Below are positions 54,171 through 62,612 of a stretch of DNA of 64,000 nt, in pieces. Origin of the DNA: Lentibacter algarum. GTDB lineage: Bacteria; Pseudomonadota; Alphaproteobacteria; Rhodobacterales; Rhodobacteraceae. The notes beneath the pieces are model-generated. The model was not told the origin of the DNA, did not search any database, and saw only the letters and a list, made by a program, of their open reading frames with translations. The translations under genes were made by a program, and so were the position numbers. Position 1 is the stretch's first letter; every line of letters begins with the position of its first letter. The stretch covers positions 992,001 through 1,056,000 of the forward strand of contig NZ_CP158687.1 of assembly GCF_040580765.1 (NCBI RefSeq). The letters are read 5' to 3'.

Positions 54171-54950
54171 ATGTTACTCGCGATAGATTGCGGCAATACC
54201 AATACAGTTTTCTCGATTTGGGATGGCGAAAAGTGGCTGTGCACGCTGCGCACCTCAACGCATAACTCGCGCACTGCGGATGCCTATTTTACGTGGTTCA
54301 CGACCCTCATCAGCCACTACAATATCAAGCCTGACATCACCGATGTTGTGATCAGTTCAACTGTGCCGCGCGTCGTCTGGAACCTACGGGTTTTCGCTGA
54401 CCGCTTCTTTGACTGTCGTCCACTTGTCGTAGGCAAGCCAGAGTGCCTTTTGCCTGTGTCACCAAGGGTCGACCCAGGTACTGGGGTTGGTCCTGATCGG
54501 CTCGCCAATGCAGCGGGTTGTTTTGACAGACATGGCGGCAACGCTATGGTTATCGACTTTGGCACAGCGACCAATATTGATGTGGTGGCCGAGGATGGTG
54601 CCTATGTGGGGGGTGTGATTGCGCCAGGGGTCAACCTGAGCCTTGAAGCGCTTCACCAAGGCGCGGCGGCCTTGCCACATGTAGACATAACGCAGCCCGA
54701 GCGCGTTATCGGGACAAATACTGTTGCTTGTATCCAGTCTGGAATATTTTGGGGCTACGTCGGCCTCATAAAAGAACTGACAAGCCGCGTGCGCGAAGAG
54801 TTTGGCGGACCAATGAAAGTGATTGGGACGGGCGGGCTTGCGCCGCTGTTTGCCCAAGGTGAAAAACTATTTGATACAATTGAAGATGACCTCACGATGC
54901 ACGGGTTGCGCGTGATACACAGCTATAACAAAGAGCAGGGAACTATATGA
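54171..54950 (+). CDS. coaX: Type III pantothenate kinase
   Basis: Phosphorylates pantothenate in the first committed step of coenzyme A synthesis. 259 residues of the ASKHA fold: LLAIDCGNTNTVFSIWDGE (phosphate 1 motif), STVPRVVWNLR, DPGTGVGPDRLANAAGCFDRHGGNAMVIDFGTATNIDVV (catalytic Asp in GPDR and phosphate 2 motif) and GGVIAPGVNLSLEALHQGAAALP. GGGGGAAG precedes the ATG. It overlaps the RNase J gene by 4 bp. The birA-coaX-rnj order is, from memory, common in alphaproteobacteria. Confidence 0.95.
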   Translation: MLLAIDCGNTNTVFSIWDGEKWLCTLRTSTHNSRTADAYFTWFTTLISHYNIKPDITDVVISSTVPRVVWNLRVFADRFFDCRPLVVGKPECLLPVSPRVDPGTGVGPDRLANAAGCFDRHGGNAMVIDFGTATNIDVVAEDGAYVGGVIAPGVNLSLEALHQGAAALPHVDITQPERVIGTNTVACIQSGIFWGYVGLIKELTSRVREEFGGPMKVIGTGGLAPLFAQGEKLFDTIEDDLTMHGLRVIHSYNKEQGTI

Positions 54951-56614
54951 GCACGGAACGACTAATCTACCTTCCCCTTGGCGGGGCAGGCGAGATCGGA
55001 ATGAACTGTTACGTCTACGGCTATGGGCCGAAAGACAAGGAGCGGCTTATTCTTGTCGATCTGGGCGTGACATTCCCTGACATGGATACGAGCCCCGGGG
55101 TCGACCTCATCTTTCCTGACCTGACTTGGCTCACGGACCGCAAAGACCAGCTAGAGGCGATATTTATCACTCACGCGCATGAAGATCATGTTGGCGCTGT
55201 TGGGCATTTCTTTGGTCAATTGGGTGTGCCTGTCTATGCAAGGGCCTTTACGGCCAATATCGCGCGGCGCAAACTTTCTGAGCATGGCTTCGGGGACGAG
55301 ACCGTGACCACGGTTTCTGCTTATCCCGAACGCGTTGAGACAGGGCCTTTCAAAGTGAGCTTTGTTCCTGTGTCACACTCGATCCCTGAAAGCTCTTCCT
55401 TGCTGATTGAGACAGCAGGAGGGCGCGTCTTCCATACAGGTGATTTCAAGATTGATCACGACCCGATCGTTGGTGAAGCTTTTGATGAGGCGCTTTGGCA
55501 GGACATTGCCAAAGACGGGATCAAAGCTCTGGTTTGCGATTCAACCAATGTGTTCAGTAAAAGTGCTGGTCGTTCCGAAAGTGAACTTGGTGGTAACCTT
55601 GAAGCGCTGATCAAAGGCGCTGAACGGATGGTTGTAGCAACAACATTTGCCTCAAATGTCGCCCGTGTGAAGACGCTGGCCGAGGCTGGCGAACGTGCTG
55701 GACGTTCTATCTGCCTTATGGGGCGTGCAATGCGCCGCATGGTGGAAGCGTCGATAGAAACGGGTGTTCTCGGAAGTTTTCCGCCAGTTGTGTCAATTGA
55801 CGATGCGCGTGACGTGCCGCGTGAAAACTTGATGCTTTTGGTCACAGGCTCACAAGGCGAGCGCCGCGCGGCCTCAGCTCAGCTCGCGCGTGGCAAGTTC
55901 AACGGCATTGAGATGAAAGAAGGGGATATGTTCCTCTTTTCTTCAAAGACTATTCCGGGCAACGAGCGTGGCGTGATCTCGATCATGAACCAGTTTTCCG
56001 AAATGGGTGTTGATGTCGTCGATGACAACGACGGCCTTTATCATGTCTCTGGTCATGCCAATCGCCCTGACATTGCCAAGGCACATGAGTTGATGGACCC
56101 TCAGATGGTTATTCCGATGCATGGCGAGCACCGCCATTTGCGGGAGCATGCCAAGCTTGCTGAAGAAGCTGGGCGCGCGAGTGCTGTGGCCGTGAATGGT
56201 ATGATGGTGGAACTTTCAGGGAATAAGCCCAAGGTGGTCGAGTATATCGAGACAGGCCGCCGTTATCTTGATGGCTCAACCCAGATTGGTGCGCTTGACG
56301 GGATTGTGCGAGACCGTATCCGTATGGCCCTCAATGGGCATGTTATTGTCACGGTTATTTTGGACGAAGACGGCGAGCCTCTTGGCGAGCCTTGGTGTGA
56401 GCTGATGGGATTGCCCGAAACAGGCCGCAGCAAAGCGCCTCTGGTCGAAGTGCTGGAAGAAGACCTTGGGCAATTCCTTGGCCGTGCGAAAGAAGCGACG
56501 CTGAAAGACGATGGTAAGATCGAACAGGAGCTTCGCAAGATTGCGCGTCGCACCACGCTCGATGAGATTGGCAAAAAAGCCGAGGTGAGTGTCATTATTA
56601 GCCGTTTGGCTTGA
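54947..56614 (+). CDS. rnj: Ribonuclease J
   Basis: Metallo-beta-lactamase/beta-CASP ribonuclease with 5'-3' exo- and endonuclease activity in RNA processing and decay. 555 residues. The metal site is H76-x-H78-x-D80-H81 (ITHAHEDHVGA), with further ligands in VSHSIPESSSLLIET and TGDFKIDH. The beta-CASP region has VATTFASNVARV and LLVTGSQGE, and the HGEHRHL motif closes the site. It overlaps coaX by 4 bp. A GC-rich hairpin follows 46 bp downstream. Confidence 0.95.
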   Translation: MSTERLIYLPLGGAGEIGMNCYVYGYGPKDKERLILVDLGVTFPDMDTSPGVDLIFPDLTWLTDRKDQLEAIFITHAHEDHVGAVGHFFGQLGVPVYARAFTANIARRKLSEHGFGDETVTTVSAYPERVETGPFKVSFVPVSHSIPESSSLLIETAGGRVFHTGDFKIDHDPIVGEAFDEALWQDIAKDGIKALVCDSTNVFSKSAGRSESELGGNLEALIKGAERMVVATTFASNVARVKTLAEAGERAGRSICLMGRAMRRMVEASIETGVLGSFPPVVSIDDARDVPRENLMLLVTGSQGERRAASAQLARGKFNGIEMKEGDMFLFSSKTIPGNERGVISIMNQFSEMGVDVVDDNDGLYHVSGHANRPDIAKAHELMDPQMVIPMHGEHRHLREHAKLAEEAGRASAVAVNGMMVELSGNKPKVVEYIETGRRYLDGSTQIGALDGIVRDRIRMALNGHVIVTVILDEDGEPLGEPWCELMGLPETGRSKAPLVEVLEEDLGQFLGRAKEATLKDDGKIEQELRKIARRTTLDEIGKKAEVSVIISRLA

Positions 56615-56660
56615 TAGCGACGCTATTTAGTCGAAAAGCTGGCAGAAGCTATCGAATAGG

Positions 56661-56691
56661 GCCGCTCTCCTGAGAAAATAGGGAGGGCGGC
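56661..56691 (+). promoter_or_regulatory. Hairpin burying the ribosome site of the 2OG oxygenase gene
   Basis: GCCGCTCTCC (56661-56670) pairs over 10 bp, one of them G:U, with GGAGGGCGGC (56682-56691); the loop is 11 nt. The 3' arm holds the only Shine-Dalgarno-like sequence (GGGAGGG, 56681-56687) and ends 2 nt before the ATG at 56694. Either a translation switch or, without a T-run, a weak end for the RNase J message. Confidence 0.5.
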
Positions 56692-56693
56692 TC

Positions 56694-57530
56694 ATGTCTG
56701 CACATGACTTTATCAATCTGAAAACTTATCCCATCGGGGCTGATAGCCCTGAAAGGGTGGCGTTGCTTGAGAGCGTGCGCGCAGATTTGGAGCGTGATGG
56801 ATGCGCTGTTCTAAAGGGGTTTTTGACGGCTGATGGCGTTGCGGCGCTGACAGCCGAGGCAGAAAGCGTATCAGAACAAGGCTACCGCTCATTTAACCGT
56901 ACCAATGCATACTTCACAAAGGATGATCCCGACTTGCCAGCGGATCACCCCAAGCGACAGTTTTTTGATCGCTCCAACGCATTCATTCCTGCTGACAACT
57001 TTTCACCTGACGGGGCCTTACGTCAGATCCATGACTTTGAAGGCTTTGACGCCTTTATTCAGGCGTGTTTGCAGGAAGAGAATTTTTATCGCTATGCTGA
57101 CCCGTTGGCGGATGTGATCGTGAATATGGCAGAGGAAGGCGAGGGCTTCCCTTGGCATTTTGATACAAATAATTTCACGGTAACACTTGCCATTCAGAAT
57201 GCCGAAAGCGGGGGCGCTTTTGAGTATGCGCCTGCGATCCGTGCTGAGACCGAAAACTTTGACGAAGTCGGCCGCGTTCTGCGTGGGCAATCTGACAGAG
57301 TGAAAGTGCTAGAACTGGAACCCGGCGATTTGCAGCTCTTTCGCGGGCGCTACTCTTTACATCGCGTCGCACCGCTTAAGGGGCAGCGGCGGCGCTATGT
57401 TGCGATTTTTTCGTATGTTGAAGAGCCAAACATGGTTGGGGCGCCAGAGCGTACAGAACAGCTTTATGGGCGCACCCTGCCCATTCATCACGAACGGGCA
57501 GGGCAACGGATTGATGTGTTGATGGATTAG
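56694..57530 (+). CDS. Fe(II)/2-oxoglutarate-dependent oxygenase, HalD/ArpA-like
   Basis: 278 residues with a double-stranded beta-helix oxygenase core. The metal triad is predicted as H155 and D157 (FPWHFDTNNFTV) and H223 (YSLHRVAP), and one of the arginines at 232-234 would bind 2-oxoglutarate. Near the N-terminus LERDGCAVLKGFLTADGV resembles phytanoyl-CoA-hydroxylase-like enzymes. The pattern suggests hydroxylation of a free amino acid or small molecule, as in ArpA/HalD-type proteins; the substrate is unknown. Its 3' end overlaps the convergent helicase gene by 4 bp. Confidence 0.85.
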   Translation: MSAHDFINLKTYPIGADSPERVALLESVRADLERDGCAVLKGFLTADGVAALTAEAESVSEQGYRSFNRTNAYFTKDDPDLPADHPKRQFFDRSNAFIPADNFSPDGALRQIHDFEGFDAFIQACLQEENFYRYADPLADVIVNMAEEGEGFPWHFDTNNFTVTLAIQNAESGGAFEYAPAIRAETENFDEVGRVLRGQSDRVKVLELEPGDLQLFRGRYSLHRVAPLKGQRRRYVAIFSYVEEPNMVGAPERTEQLYGRTLPIHHERAGQRIDVLMD

Positions 57531-59017
57531 TTTTCCATACGTTCTTCAAAGCTTTTGGCAATAAAGGTTGGCATATCAGTGCCAAGGCCAACCGGCTGAC
57601 CGCCGCGCTGGTTGTTGTTGCGGGTGTTGTCATTTGTCCGTGGCGTATTTTTACGCTCATTTTGCTGTGAACGGCTTTGAGCCTGCTCATTTTGTGTGTC
57701 GCTAGGCTGGGATGCAGCGGGCGTTTCTTGCTTTGGCGCATCTTCTTTTGTGGCTTCGACGATCTCAGCTTTGGGCGCTGCAGACTTGGGTTTGCGCGAG
57801 CGGGAGGGGCGCTTTGGCTTCTCTTCTGTCTCGGGCTTACTTGTGGCTGCGGCTGTTTCAGGCTCAGATACAAGCTCCTCACCGCCCCGCGGGATCTGGT
57901 GCTTCACCAAGGCTTCGATGTCTGTAAGGTTACGCTCGTCGCGCGTGCTGCAGATCATGATCGCGGTGCCTTTTTTGCCTGCGCGACCTGTCCGACCGAT
58001 ACGGTGAACGTAGTCTTCGGCATGGCTTGGCACGTCGTAGTTAAAGACATGGCTAACGTTTGGAATATCTAGGCCACGCGCGGCAACATCGGAAGCCACA
58101 AGGAAACGCAATGTGCCATCGCGGAACCCGTCGAGCGTGCGCATGCGGTGCGACTGTTCAAGGTCACCATGGATGGCAGCCGCATCGAGGCCGTATTTTT
58201 TCATGGATTTGGCGACCGTATCGACATCAATTTTACGGTTACAGAAGATGATTGCGTTTTTACACTTCTCGCCTTCGCCTTCGATCAGGTCGCGCAGAAG
58301 CTTACGTTTTTCCGTACCTTCACGGTCTTTGCGTGAGCCTTTGAACATGACCACGGATTGGGTAATGTTCTCTGATGTTGTGGCTTGGCGCGCGACTTCG
58401 ATGCGGGCTGGGTTTGAGAGGAACGTGTTTGTGATGCGCTCGATCTCTGGTGCCATAGTCGCCGAGAAGAAAAGCGTCTGGCGGGTGAACGGCGTAAGAC
58501 TGAAGATGCGCTCAATATCAGGGATAAAGCCCATGTCGAGCATGCGGTCGGCTTCGTCAACCACCATGATTTGTACACCAGTCAGCAAGAGCTTGCCGCG
58601 TTCAAAATGGTCAAGCAGGCGTCCTGGTGTGGCAATGAGAACGTCTGCGCCCCGGTTGATCACAGCCTCTTGCTCTTTGAAGCTAACACCACCGATGAGC
58701 AGGGCTTTATTGAGTTTCACATATTTGGCGTAGGCGTCGAAGTTTTCAGCAACCTGCGCCGCCAGCTCACGTGTGGGGCAGAGAACAAGGCTGCGAGGCA
58801 TCCGTGCGCGGGCCCGGCCACGGGCAAGCATCGAGATCATTGGCAGAGTGAATGACGCGGTCTTGCCAGTGCCTGTCTGGGCGATGCCCAAAACGTCACG
58901 GCCTTCGAGTGCGGGAGGAATCGCGCCAGCCTGAATGGGAGTGGGTGTTTCGTAGCCTGTGTCGGCAACAGCTTTGAGAACCTTTGGATCAAGATTCAGA
59001 TCAGAAAATTTTGTCAT
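57527..59017 (-). CDS. DEAD-box ATP-dependent RNA helicase
   Basis: Unwinds RNA duplexes in ribosome assembly or mRNA turnover. 496 residues: F/Q motif region FSDLNLDPKVLKAVADTGYETPTPIQ, Walker A AQTGTGKT, TPGRLLDHFE, VDEADRML (DEAD), FFSATM (SAT) and C-terminal DVAARGLDIPNVSHVFNYDVP and HRIGRTGRAGK. The tail after about residue 370 is low-complexity: charged (EEKPKRPSRSRKPK), then Gln/Asn/Arg-rich with RNNNQRGGQ, likely RNA-binding. RhlE/CsdA-like. A 5' leader of about 90 nt with strong secondary structure precedes it. Confidence 0.95.
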   Translation of the reverse strand: MTKFSDLNLDPKVLKAVADTGYETPTPIQAGAIPPALEGRDVLGIAQTGTGKTASFTLPMISMLARGRARARMPRSLVLCPTRELAAQVAENFDAYAKYVKLNKALLIGGVSFKEQEAVINRGADVLIATPGRLLDHFERGKLLLTGVQIMVVDEADRMLDMGFIPDIERIFSLTPFTRQTLFFSATMAPEIERITNTFLSNPARIEVARQATTSENITQSVVMFKGSRKDREGTEKRKLLRDLIEGEGEKCKNAIIFCNRKIDVDTVAKSMKKYGLDAAAIHGDLEQSHRMRTLDGFRDGTLRFLVASDVAARGLDIPNVSHVFNYDVPSHAEDYVHRIGRTGRAGKKGTAIMICSTRDERNLTDIEALVKHQIPRGGEELVSEPETAAATSKPETEEKPKRPSRSRKPKSAAPKAEIVEATKEDAPKQETPAASQPSDTQNEQAQSRSQQNERKNTPRTNDNTRNNNQRGGQPVGLGTDMPTFIAKSFEERMEN

Positions 59018-59109
59018 GTGTATCCGTTGTTTACGGACACATCAGGGCCCGTAGCATCTTGGCAGGAGTTAGGCCCGTTTGGCCCAGCCTAGCGCTTTAT
59101 CAACTCCTG
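59017..59109 (-). promoter_or_regulatory. Structured 5' leader of the DEAD-box helicase mRNA
   Basis: CAGGAGTT (minus strand, 59109-59102) pairs perfectly over 8 bp with AACTCCTG (59070-59063). A second stem, TGTGTCCG (59041-59034) with CGGATACACA (59026-59017, 2-nt bulge), runs into the start codon. No good Shine-Dalgarno sequence lies next to the ATG. The arrangement resembles temperature-responsive leaders of cold-induced helicase genes; that link is inference. Confidence 0.4.
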
Positions 59110-59115
59110 ACAGGG

Positions 59116-59144
59116 TCTTTAGCCAAAAGGGGCGGTAAGGTCAA
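59116..59144 (-). promoter_or_regulatory. Candidate sigma-70 promoter for the DEAD-box helicase
   Basis: Minus-strand TTGACC (59144-59139) and TAAAGA (59121-59116) with a 17-bp spacer. The start point would fall near 59109, at the first arm of the leader hairpin. It lies in the 207-bp gap before the glycosyltransferase gene. Confidence 0.5.
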
Positions 59145-59224
59145 TGTGTCCGCACGGTTGGCACCGTTTTACGCGGTTATACAGCTGAAGTGATACCTGT
59201 CTGCTTTAATCATTTTGCTGGCTT

Positions 59225-60157
59225 TTATGTGCGCGGTCCAAAGTGCTTTTGTCGTTTGGCCTCTAGCTCCAGATCGTAGTTGCGCAAAAGGCCATGATCA
59301 TCCAAGCGCTTCAAAAGCTCGGGTGTCGCAGTGCAGACTTCCTCATAAAATGCTTTGAGGCCCTCCTCGCCATCCGTGTCTTCGATCGTTTTTAACAACT
59401 CGTGAAGTGTAAGCCCGCCAAGCTCTGGTGCGCGGTTTGGCTTGAGTTCGGCGCGATAGACGCCGTGAGAGAGCCGATAGCGGTAGTTTTGCATCCAGTG
59501 GCCATAGCTTGCGGCGTGGATGTGGCAGAGTTCTGTGCCGAGAAGTTCTTCTTGCTCAGGGTTTTGGACACCACCGAGGAAGACGTTGTGGATACGAAAA
59601 TCTGCCTCTTCGGAGCCAGTGCGGGCGAAGAGCTTACCGGCGACGTGGCTGAGAAAACCACCATTTAAGTGATGGCCGTATGTCGGATAAATTGCGTCTG
59701 TTTCGCGCTGACGCTGCTTGCGCTCGTTGGTCATCGCTTTGAAGTAGGTGCCCGTCTGAGAGGCGAGGGCTTCGATCGGCCGCACGCGTGCGGCCATGCA
59801 GCCTTTGGGCAAAGCGGCGAGCTGTTCCGCAAGGGTCTGCTCACGGGGCCAAAGGAACTCATCGACATCGATATGCGCAAGCCAATCGAGCCCGTCCGCT
59901 TTGCGTTTGTAGGCGTGGCGTGCATTTGCGCCTTGTCGCGCTTGGTGTTTTACGGGGCGGTTCTTGCCGCGCCAGTGCTCTCCATGCGTGCGTAGGACGC
60001 GCAGCTTGGGGTGTTGTCTTAGAGCTTGAAAGGCGGGCTTGTTGTCATCATCAAGATACAGGATGAGCCTATCAGCCCCTAGCTCCAGATGGTGCGCAGC
60101 GAAGCGCTCGATCTCCTCCAGAGGGGCTTTAATCGTGCTTACAATGCCCCACTTCAT
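59225..60157 (-). CDS. Glycosyltransferase, GT2/GT92-like, second copy in window
   Basis: 310 residues. WGIVSTIKAPLEEIERFAAHHLELGADRLILYLDDDN at the N-terminus and LDWLAHIDVDEFLWP (metal-binding DVDEF) match the GT92-type pattern seen at 10842-11735. LCHIHAASYGHWMQNYRYRLSHG resembles the later part of this group. It overlaps the upstream unknown gene by 4 bp (ATGA), so the two are translated together. Acceptor and donor are unknown; an exopolysaccharide or cell-surface glycan is likely. Confidence 0.8.
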   Translation of the reverse strand: MKWGIVSTIKAPLEEIERFAAHHLELGADRLILYLDDDNKPAFQALRQHPKLRVLRTHGEHWRGKNRPVKHQARQGANARHAYKRKADGLDWLAHIDVDEFLWPREQTLAEQLAALPKGCMAARVRPIEALASQTGTYFKAMTNERKQRQRETDAIYPTYGHHLNGGFLSHVAGKLFARTGSEEADFRIHNVFLGGVQNPEQEELLGTELCHIHAASYGHWMQNYRYRLSHGVYRAELKPNRAPELGGLTLHELLKTIEDTDGEEGLKAFYEEVCTATPELLKRLDDHGLLRNYDLELEAKRQKHFGPRT

Positions 60158-60912
60158 CGCGATTTTGCCTCAGCGTTGCGGGCGCTAGCGCGGCGTTGTT
60201 TCATTATAGCGAGACGGCGGAAGATTGTCCCATCTTCGGCGTTCAGCGCATCAAGCAGGCTGAGTGCTAGTGGCTTGAGCACTGGGGCTTGCTCGGCTTG
60301 AAGATAAAGCGGAGCCAGCAAGGCCAGATCCAGGCCGCCGTTGTTGAGCGAGTATTGATCCATCGCGAGAGGCATAGGGGCGGGGCTGCGCTTTCCGAAA
60401 CGATGAGGCTCTTCAGGAGCAAGGCCTGTGAAAAGGCGCTCAAATTCGTAGAGCTTTATGAGGCCAAAGAGCACTTTGAGAGATGCGCCCAGGGCCTGCT
60501 CAGAACCGATTGTGCCGTGATCGGCGAATGTCATCGCAGAGGAGACTTGCCAGCGCAGGTCAAGTTGTGTGAGCAGGTGGGGGCTTTCCTCGGCCCAGAG
60601 GCGGCGAAAGAGAGGGGCAGCACCTGCAGGGGGCTCGTCGCGACGGAGCAGTGCGATTAGGCGGGCATTGAGAAAGGCGAGCTCAGAGAGGCCGCTAAAC
60701 TCACGCGCTATCATGCTGGATTTTAAAGCAAATGTGCCACGTTCGCTTTGAGGCTCTGCTGCACTTTCGGGCAGCAGGCTTGCCCTCAATGGGGCGAAGT
60801 CTTGTGTGAGATCAAACGATTCGTCGTCCATATGAAACGGCGTGCGGCGTTTCATCCAGCGTGCGATAATTTCTTCTGCGCCGCCTGCGTATGTAAGGGT
60901 TTGCGAACTCAT
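60154..60912 (-). CDS. Protein of unknown function paired with glycosyltransferase
   Basis: 252 residues, soluble, mostly helical, no signal peptide or membrane helix. Recognisable features are only local: ARWMKRRTPFHMDDES near the start, SELAFLNARLIALLRR, QLDLRWQVSSAMTFADHGTIGSEQALGAS and PLAMDQYSLNNGGLDLALLAPLYLQ. I do not know the family. It is coupled to the glycosyltransferase by a 4-bp overlap, so a role in making or modifying the same glycan is likely. The ATG at 60912 stands right behind the T-run of the prfC terminator and has no ribosome site; a start at 60855 (Met20) is possible. Confidence 0.7.
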   Translation of the reverse strand: MSSQTLTYAGGAEEIIARWMKRRTPFHMDDESFDLTQDFAPLRASLLPESAAEPQSERGTFALKSSMIAREFSGLSELAFLNARLIALLRRDEPPAGAAPLFRRLWAEESPHLLTQLDLRWQVSSAMTFADHGTIGSEQALGASLKVLFGLIKLYEFERLFTGLAPEEPHRFGKRSPAPMPLAMDQYSLNNGGLDLALLAPLYLQAEQAPVLKPLALSLLDALNAEDGTIFRRLAIMKQRRASARNAEAKSR

Positions 60913-60936
60913 AAAAAAATACTGCCACGGGGTGGC
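60913..60936 (-). terminator. Rho-independent terminator of prfC
   Basis: On the minus strand GCCAC (60936-60932), a CCC loop and GTGGC (60928-60924) are followed by AGTATTTTTTT. This is a textbook intrinsic terminator, 3 nt after the prfC stop codon. Its T-run abuts the ATG of the next gene. Confidence 0.7.
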
Positions 60937-60939
60937 GAC

Positions 60940-62547
60940 CTAGACCATCATTTCCTTTGTCGCGGTGAGTTTGATCTCTTTGTGATCGCGCTCGACGCGG
61001 TCAATATCCCACTGAAGACGTGTGAGATACACGATGTCTCCATCGTGGTCGTGAGCGATATGTTGTTTGTTTAAATTGACAAATTTTTCAACATCTTGAC
61101 GTTCACCATTCACCCAGCGAGCGGACTTGAATTGAGAGCCTTCAAAGCGCACAGGAAGGCCATACTCGAGCTCGATGCGGCTTGCGAGCACTTCAAACTG
61201 AAGCGCGCCGACCACACCGACGATGAAGCCAGAGCCGATGCTTGGCTTGAAAACTTTGGCGGCTCCCTCTTCGGCAAATTGCATCAGGGCCTTTTCGAGG
61301 TGCTTAGACTTCATCGGATCCATCGCACGTACACCTTGCAAAAGCTCGGGTGCAAAGGAGGGAATATTGGTAACGCGCAAAAGTTCACCTTCGGTTAACG
61401 TATCGCCGATACGCAACTGGCCGTGGTTGGGAATGCCTATGATGTCACCAGCCCATGCTTCTTCGGCAAGCTCGCGGTCGGAGGCTAGGAAGAGTACTGG
61501 GTTAGTGATTGCCATCGGCTTTTTGCTGCGCACATGGGTCAGTTTCATCCCACGTTTGAAGTGGCCTGAGGCCATGCGCACAAAGGCCACGCGGTCACGG
61601 TGCTTTGGGTCCATGTTGGCTTGGACCTTGAAAACAAAGCCAGAAACTTTGGTTTCTTCGGGGGCGATATTGCGAGGCTCGGCTTTTTGGACCTGCGGCT
61701 CGGGGCCGTATTGGCCGATGCCGTTCATGAGCTCTTGGACGCCGAAGCTGTTGATGGCGGAGCCAAACCAAATCGGGGTCATATGGCCTTCAAGGACAGA
61801 CTGGGGAACGAGCTCAGGGAGCAGTTCGCGGGCCATTTCGACCTCTTCGAGAAGCTTCTCAAGCAGGTGCTTGGGCAAGTGCTCGGCCAGTTTTGGGTCA
61901 TCTAAGCCTTTGATCTTGATGGATTCAGCAACTTTGTTTCTGTCTGCACGGTCCATCAGCTCAAGGCGGTCATTCAAGAGATCATAGCAGCCCATAAATT
62001 CGGAACCGACCCCGATGGGCCAGCTGGCGGGCGTCACGTCTATCGCCAGCATCTCTTGAATTTCGTCAATGATTTCAAAGGTATCGCGGCTCTCGCGGTC
62101 CATCTTGTTACAGAAGGTCAGGATCGGAAGGTCGCGTAGGCGGCAGACTTCAAAGAGCTTTTGGGTCTGGCTTTCAACGCCCTTCGCGCCGTCGATAACC
62201 ATCACCGCAGCGTCGACTGCAGTAAGCGTGCGATAGGTGTCTTCAGAAAAGTCCGAGTGGCCGGGGGTGTCCACAAGATTGAATCGCAAGCCACTGAAAT
62301 CAAATGACATTGCCGAGGCCGAGACAGAGATACCACGGTCCTTTTCCATCTGCATAAAGTCCGAGCGAGTGCGGCGGGCTTCGCCCTTGGCACGCACTTG
62401 TCCGGCCATCTGGATGGCGCCACCATAGAGGAGGAATTTTTCCGTCAGCGTGGTTTTGCCAGCATCGGGGTGCGAGATGATCGCGAAGGTCCGACGACGG
62501 GCAATTTCAGCGGGAAGCTTGGGGCGGTTTGAAAGGTCTGTAGCCAT
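60940..62547 (-). CDS. prfC: Peptide chain release factor 3
   Basis: Translational GTPase that recycles RF1/RF2 after termination. 535 residues from ATG 62547. G1 SHPDAGKTTLTEKF, G3 DTPGHSDF, G4 CNKMDRE, and the RF3-specific C-terminal FRFEVLASRIELEYGLPV-like region (here LQFEVLASRIELEYGLPV). The frame is open further upstream to 62649, but the extra codons have no family match. A promoter 7 nt before the ATG predicts a leaderless mRNA. A terminator follows. Confidence 0.96.
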   Translation of the reverse strand: MATDLSNRPKLPAEIARRRTFAIISHPDAGKTTLTEKFLLYGGAIQMAGQVRAKGEARRTRSDFMQMEKDRGISVSASAMSFDFSGLRFNLVDTPGHSDFSEDTYRTLTAVDAAVMVIDGAKGVESQTQKLFEVCRLRDLPILTFCNKMDRESRDTFEIIDEIQEMLAIDVTPASWPIGVGSEFMGCYDLLNDRLELMDRADRNKVAESIKIKGLDDPKLAEHLPKHLLEKLLEEVEMARELLPELVPQSVLEGHMTPIWFGSAINSFGVQELMNGIGQYGPEPQVQKAEPRNIAPEETKVSGFVFKVQANMDPKHRDRVAFVRMASGHFKRGMKLTHVRSKKPMAITNPVLFLASDRELAEEAWAGDIIGIPNHGQLRIGDTLTEGELLRVTNIPSFAPELLQGVRAMDPMKSKHLEKALMQFAEEGAAKVFKPSIGSGFIVGVVGALQFEVLASRIELEYGLPVRFEGSQFKSARWVNGERQDVEKFVNLNKQHIAHDHDGDIVYLTRLQWDIDRVERDHKEIKLTATKEMMV

Positions 62548-62554
62548 GAGCGCG

Positions 62555-62583
62555 CGTATAGGTAAGGAACGCGGCTTTGGCAA
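62555..62583 (-). promoter_or_regulatory. Candidate prfC promoter giving a leaderless mRNA
   Basis: Minus-strand TTGCCA (62583-62578) and TATACG (62560-62555) are separated by exactly 17 bp. Only 7 nt lie between the -10 and the prfC ATG (62547), so transcription should begin at the start codon. No Shine-Dalgarno sequence is present. Confidence 0.5.
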
Positions 62584-62612
62584 GAATGCTTGCGATTCTA
62601 GGGGGGTGAAAA

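Noticed and set aside
56615..56693. Intrinsic terminator for rnj
   Set aside because: The stem at 56661-56691 has no T-run and overlaps the next gene's ribosome site, so it was listed as a regulatory hairpin instead.
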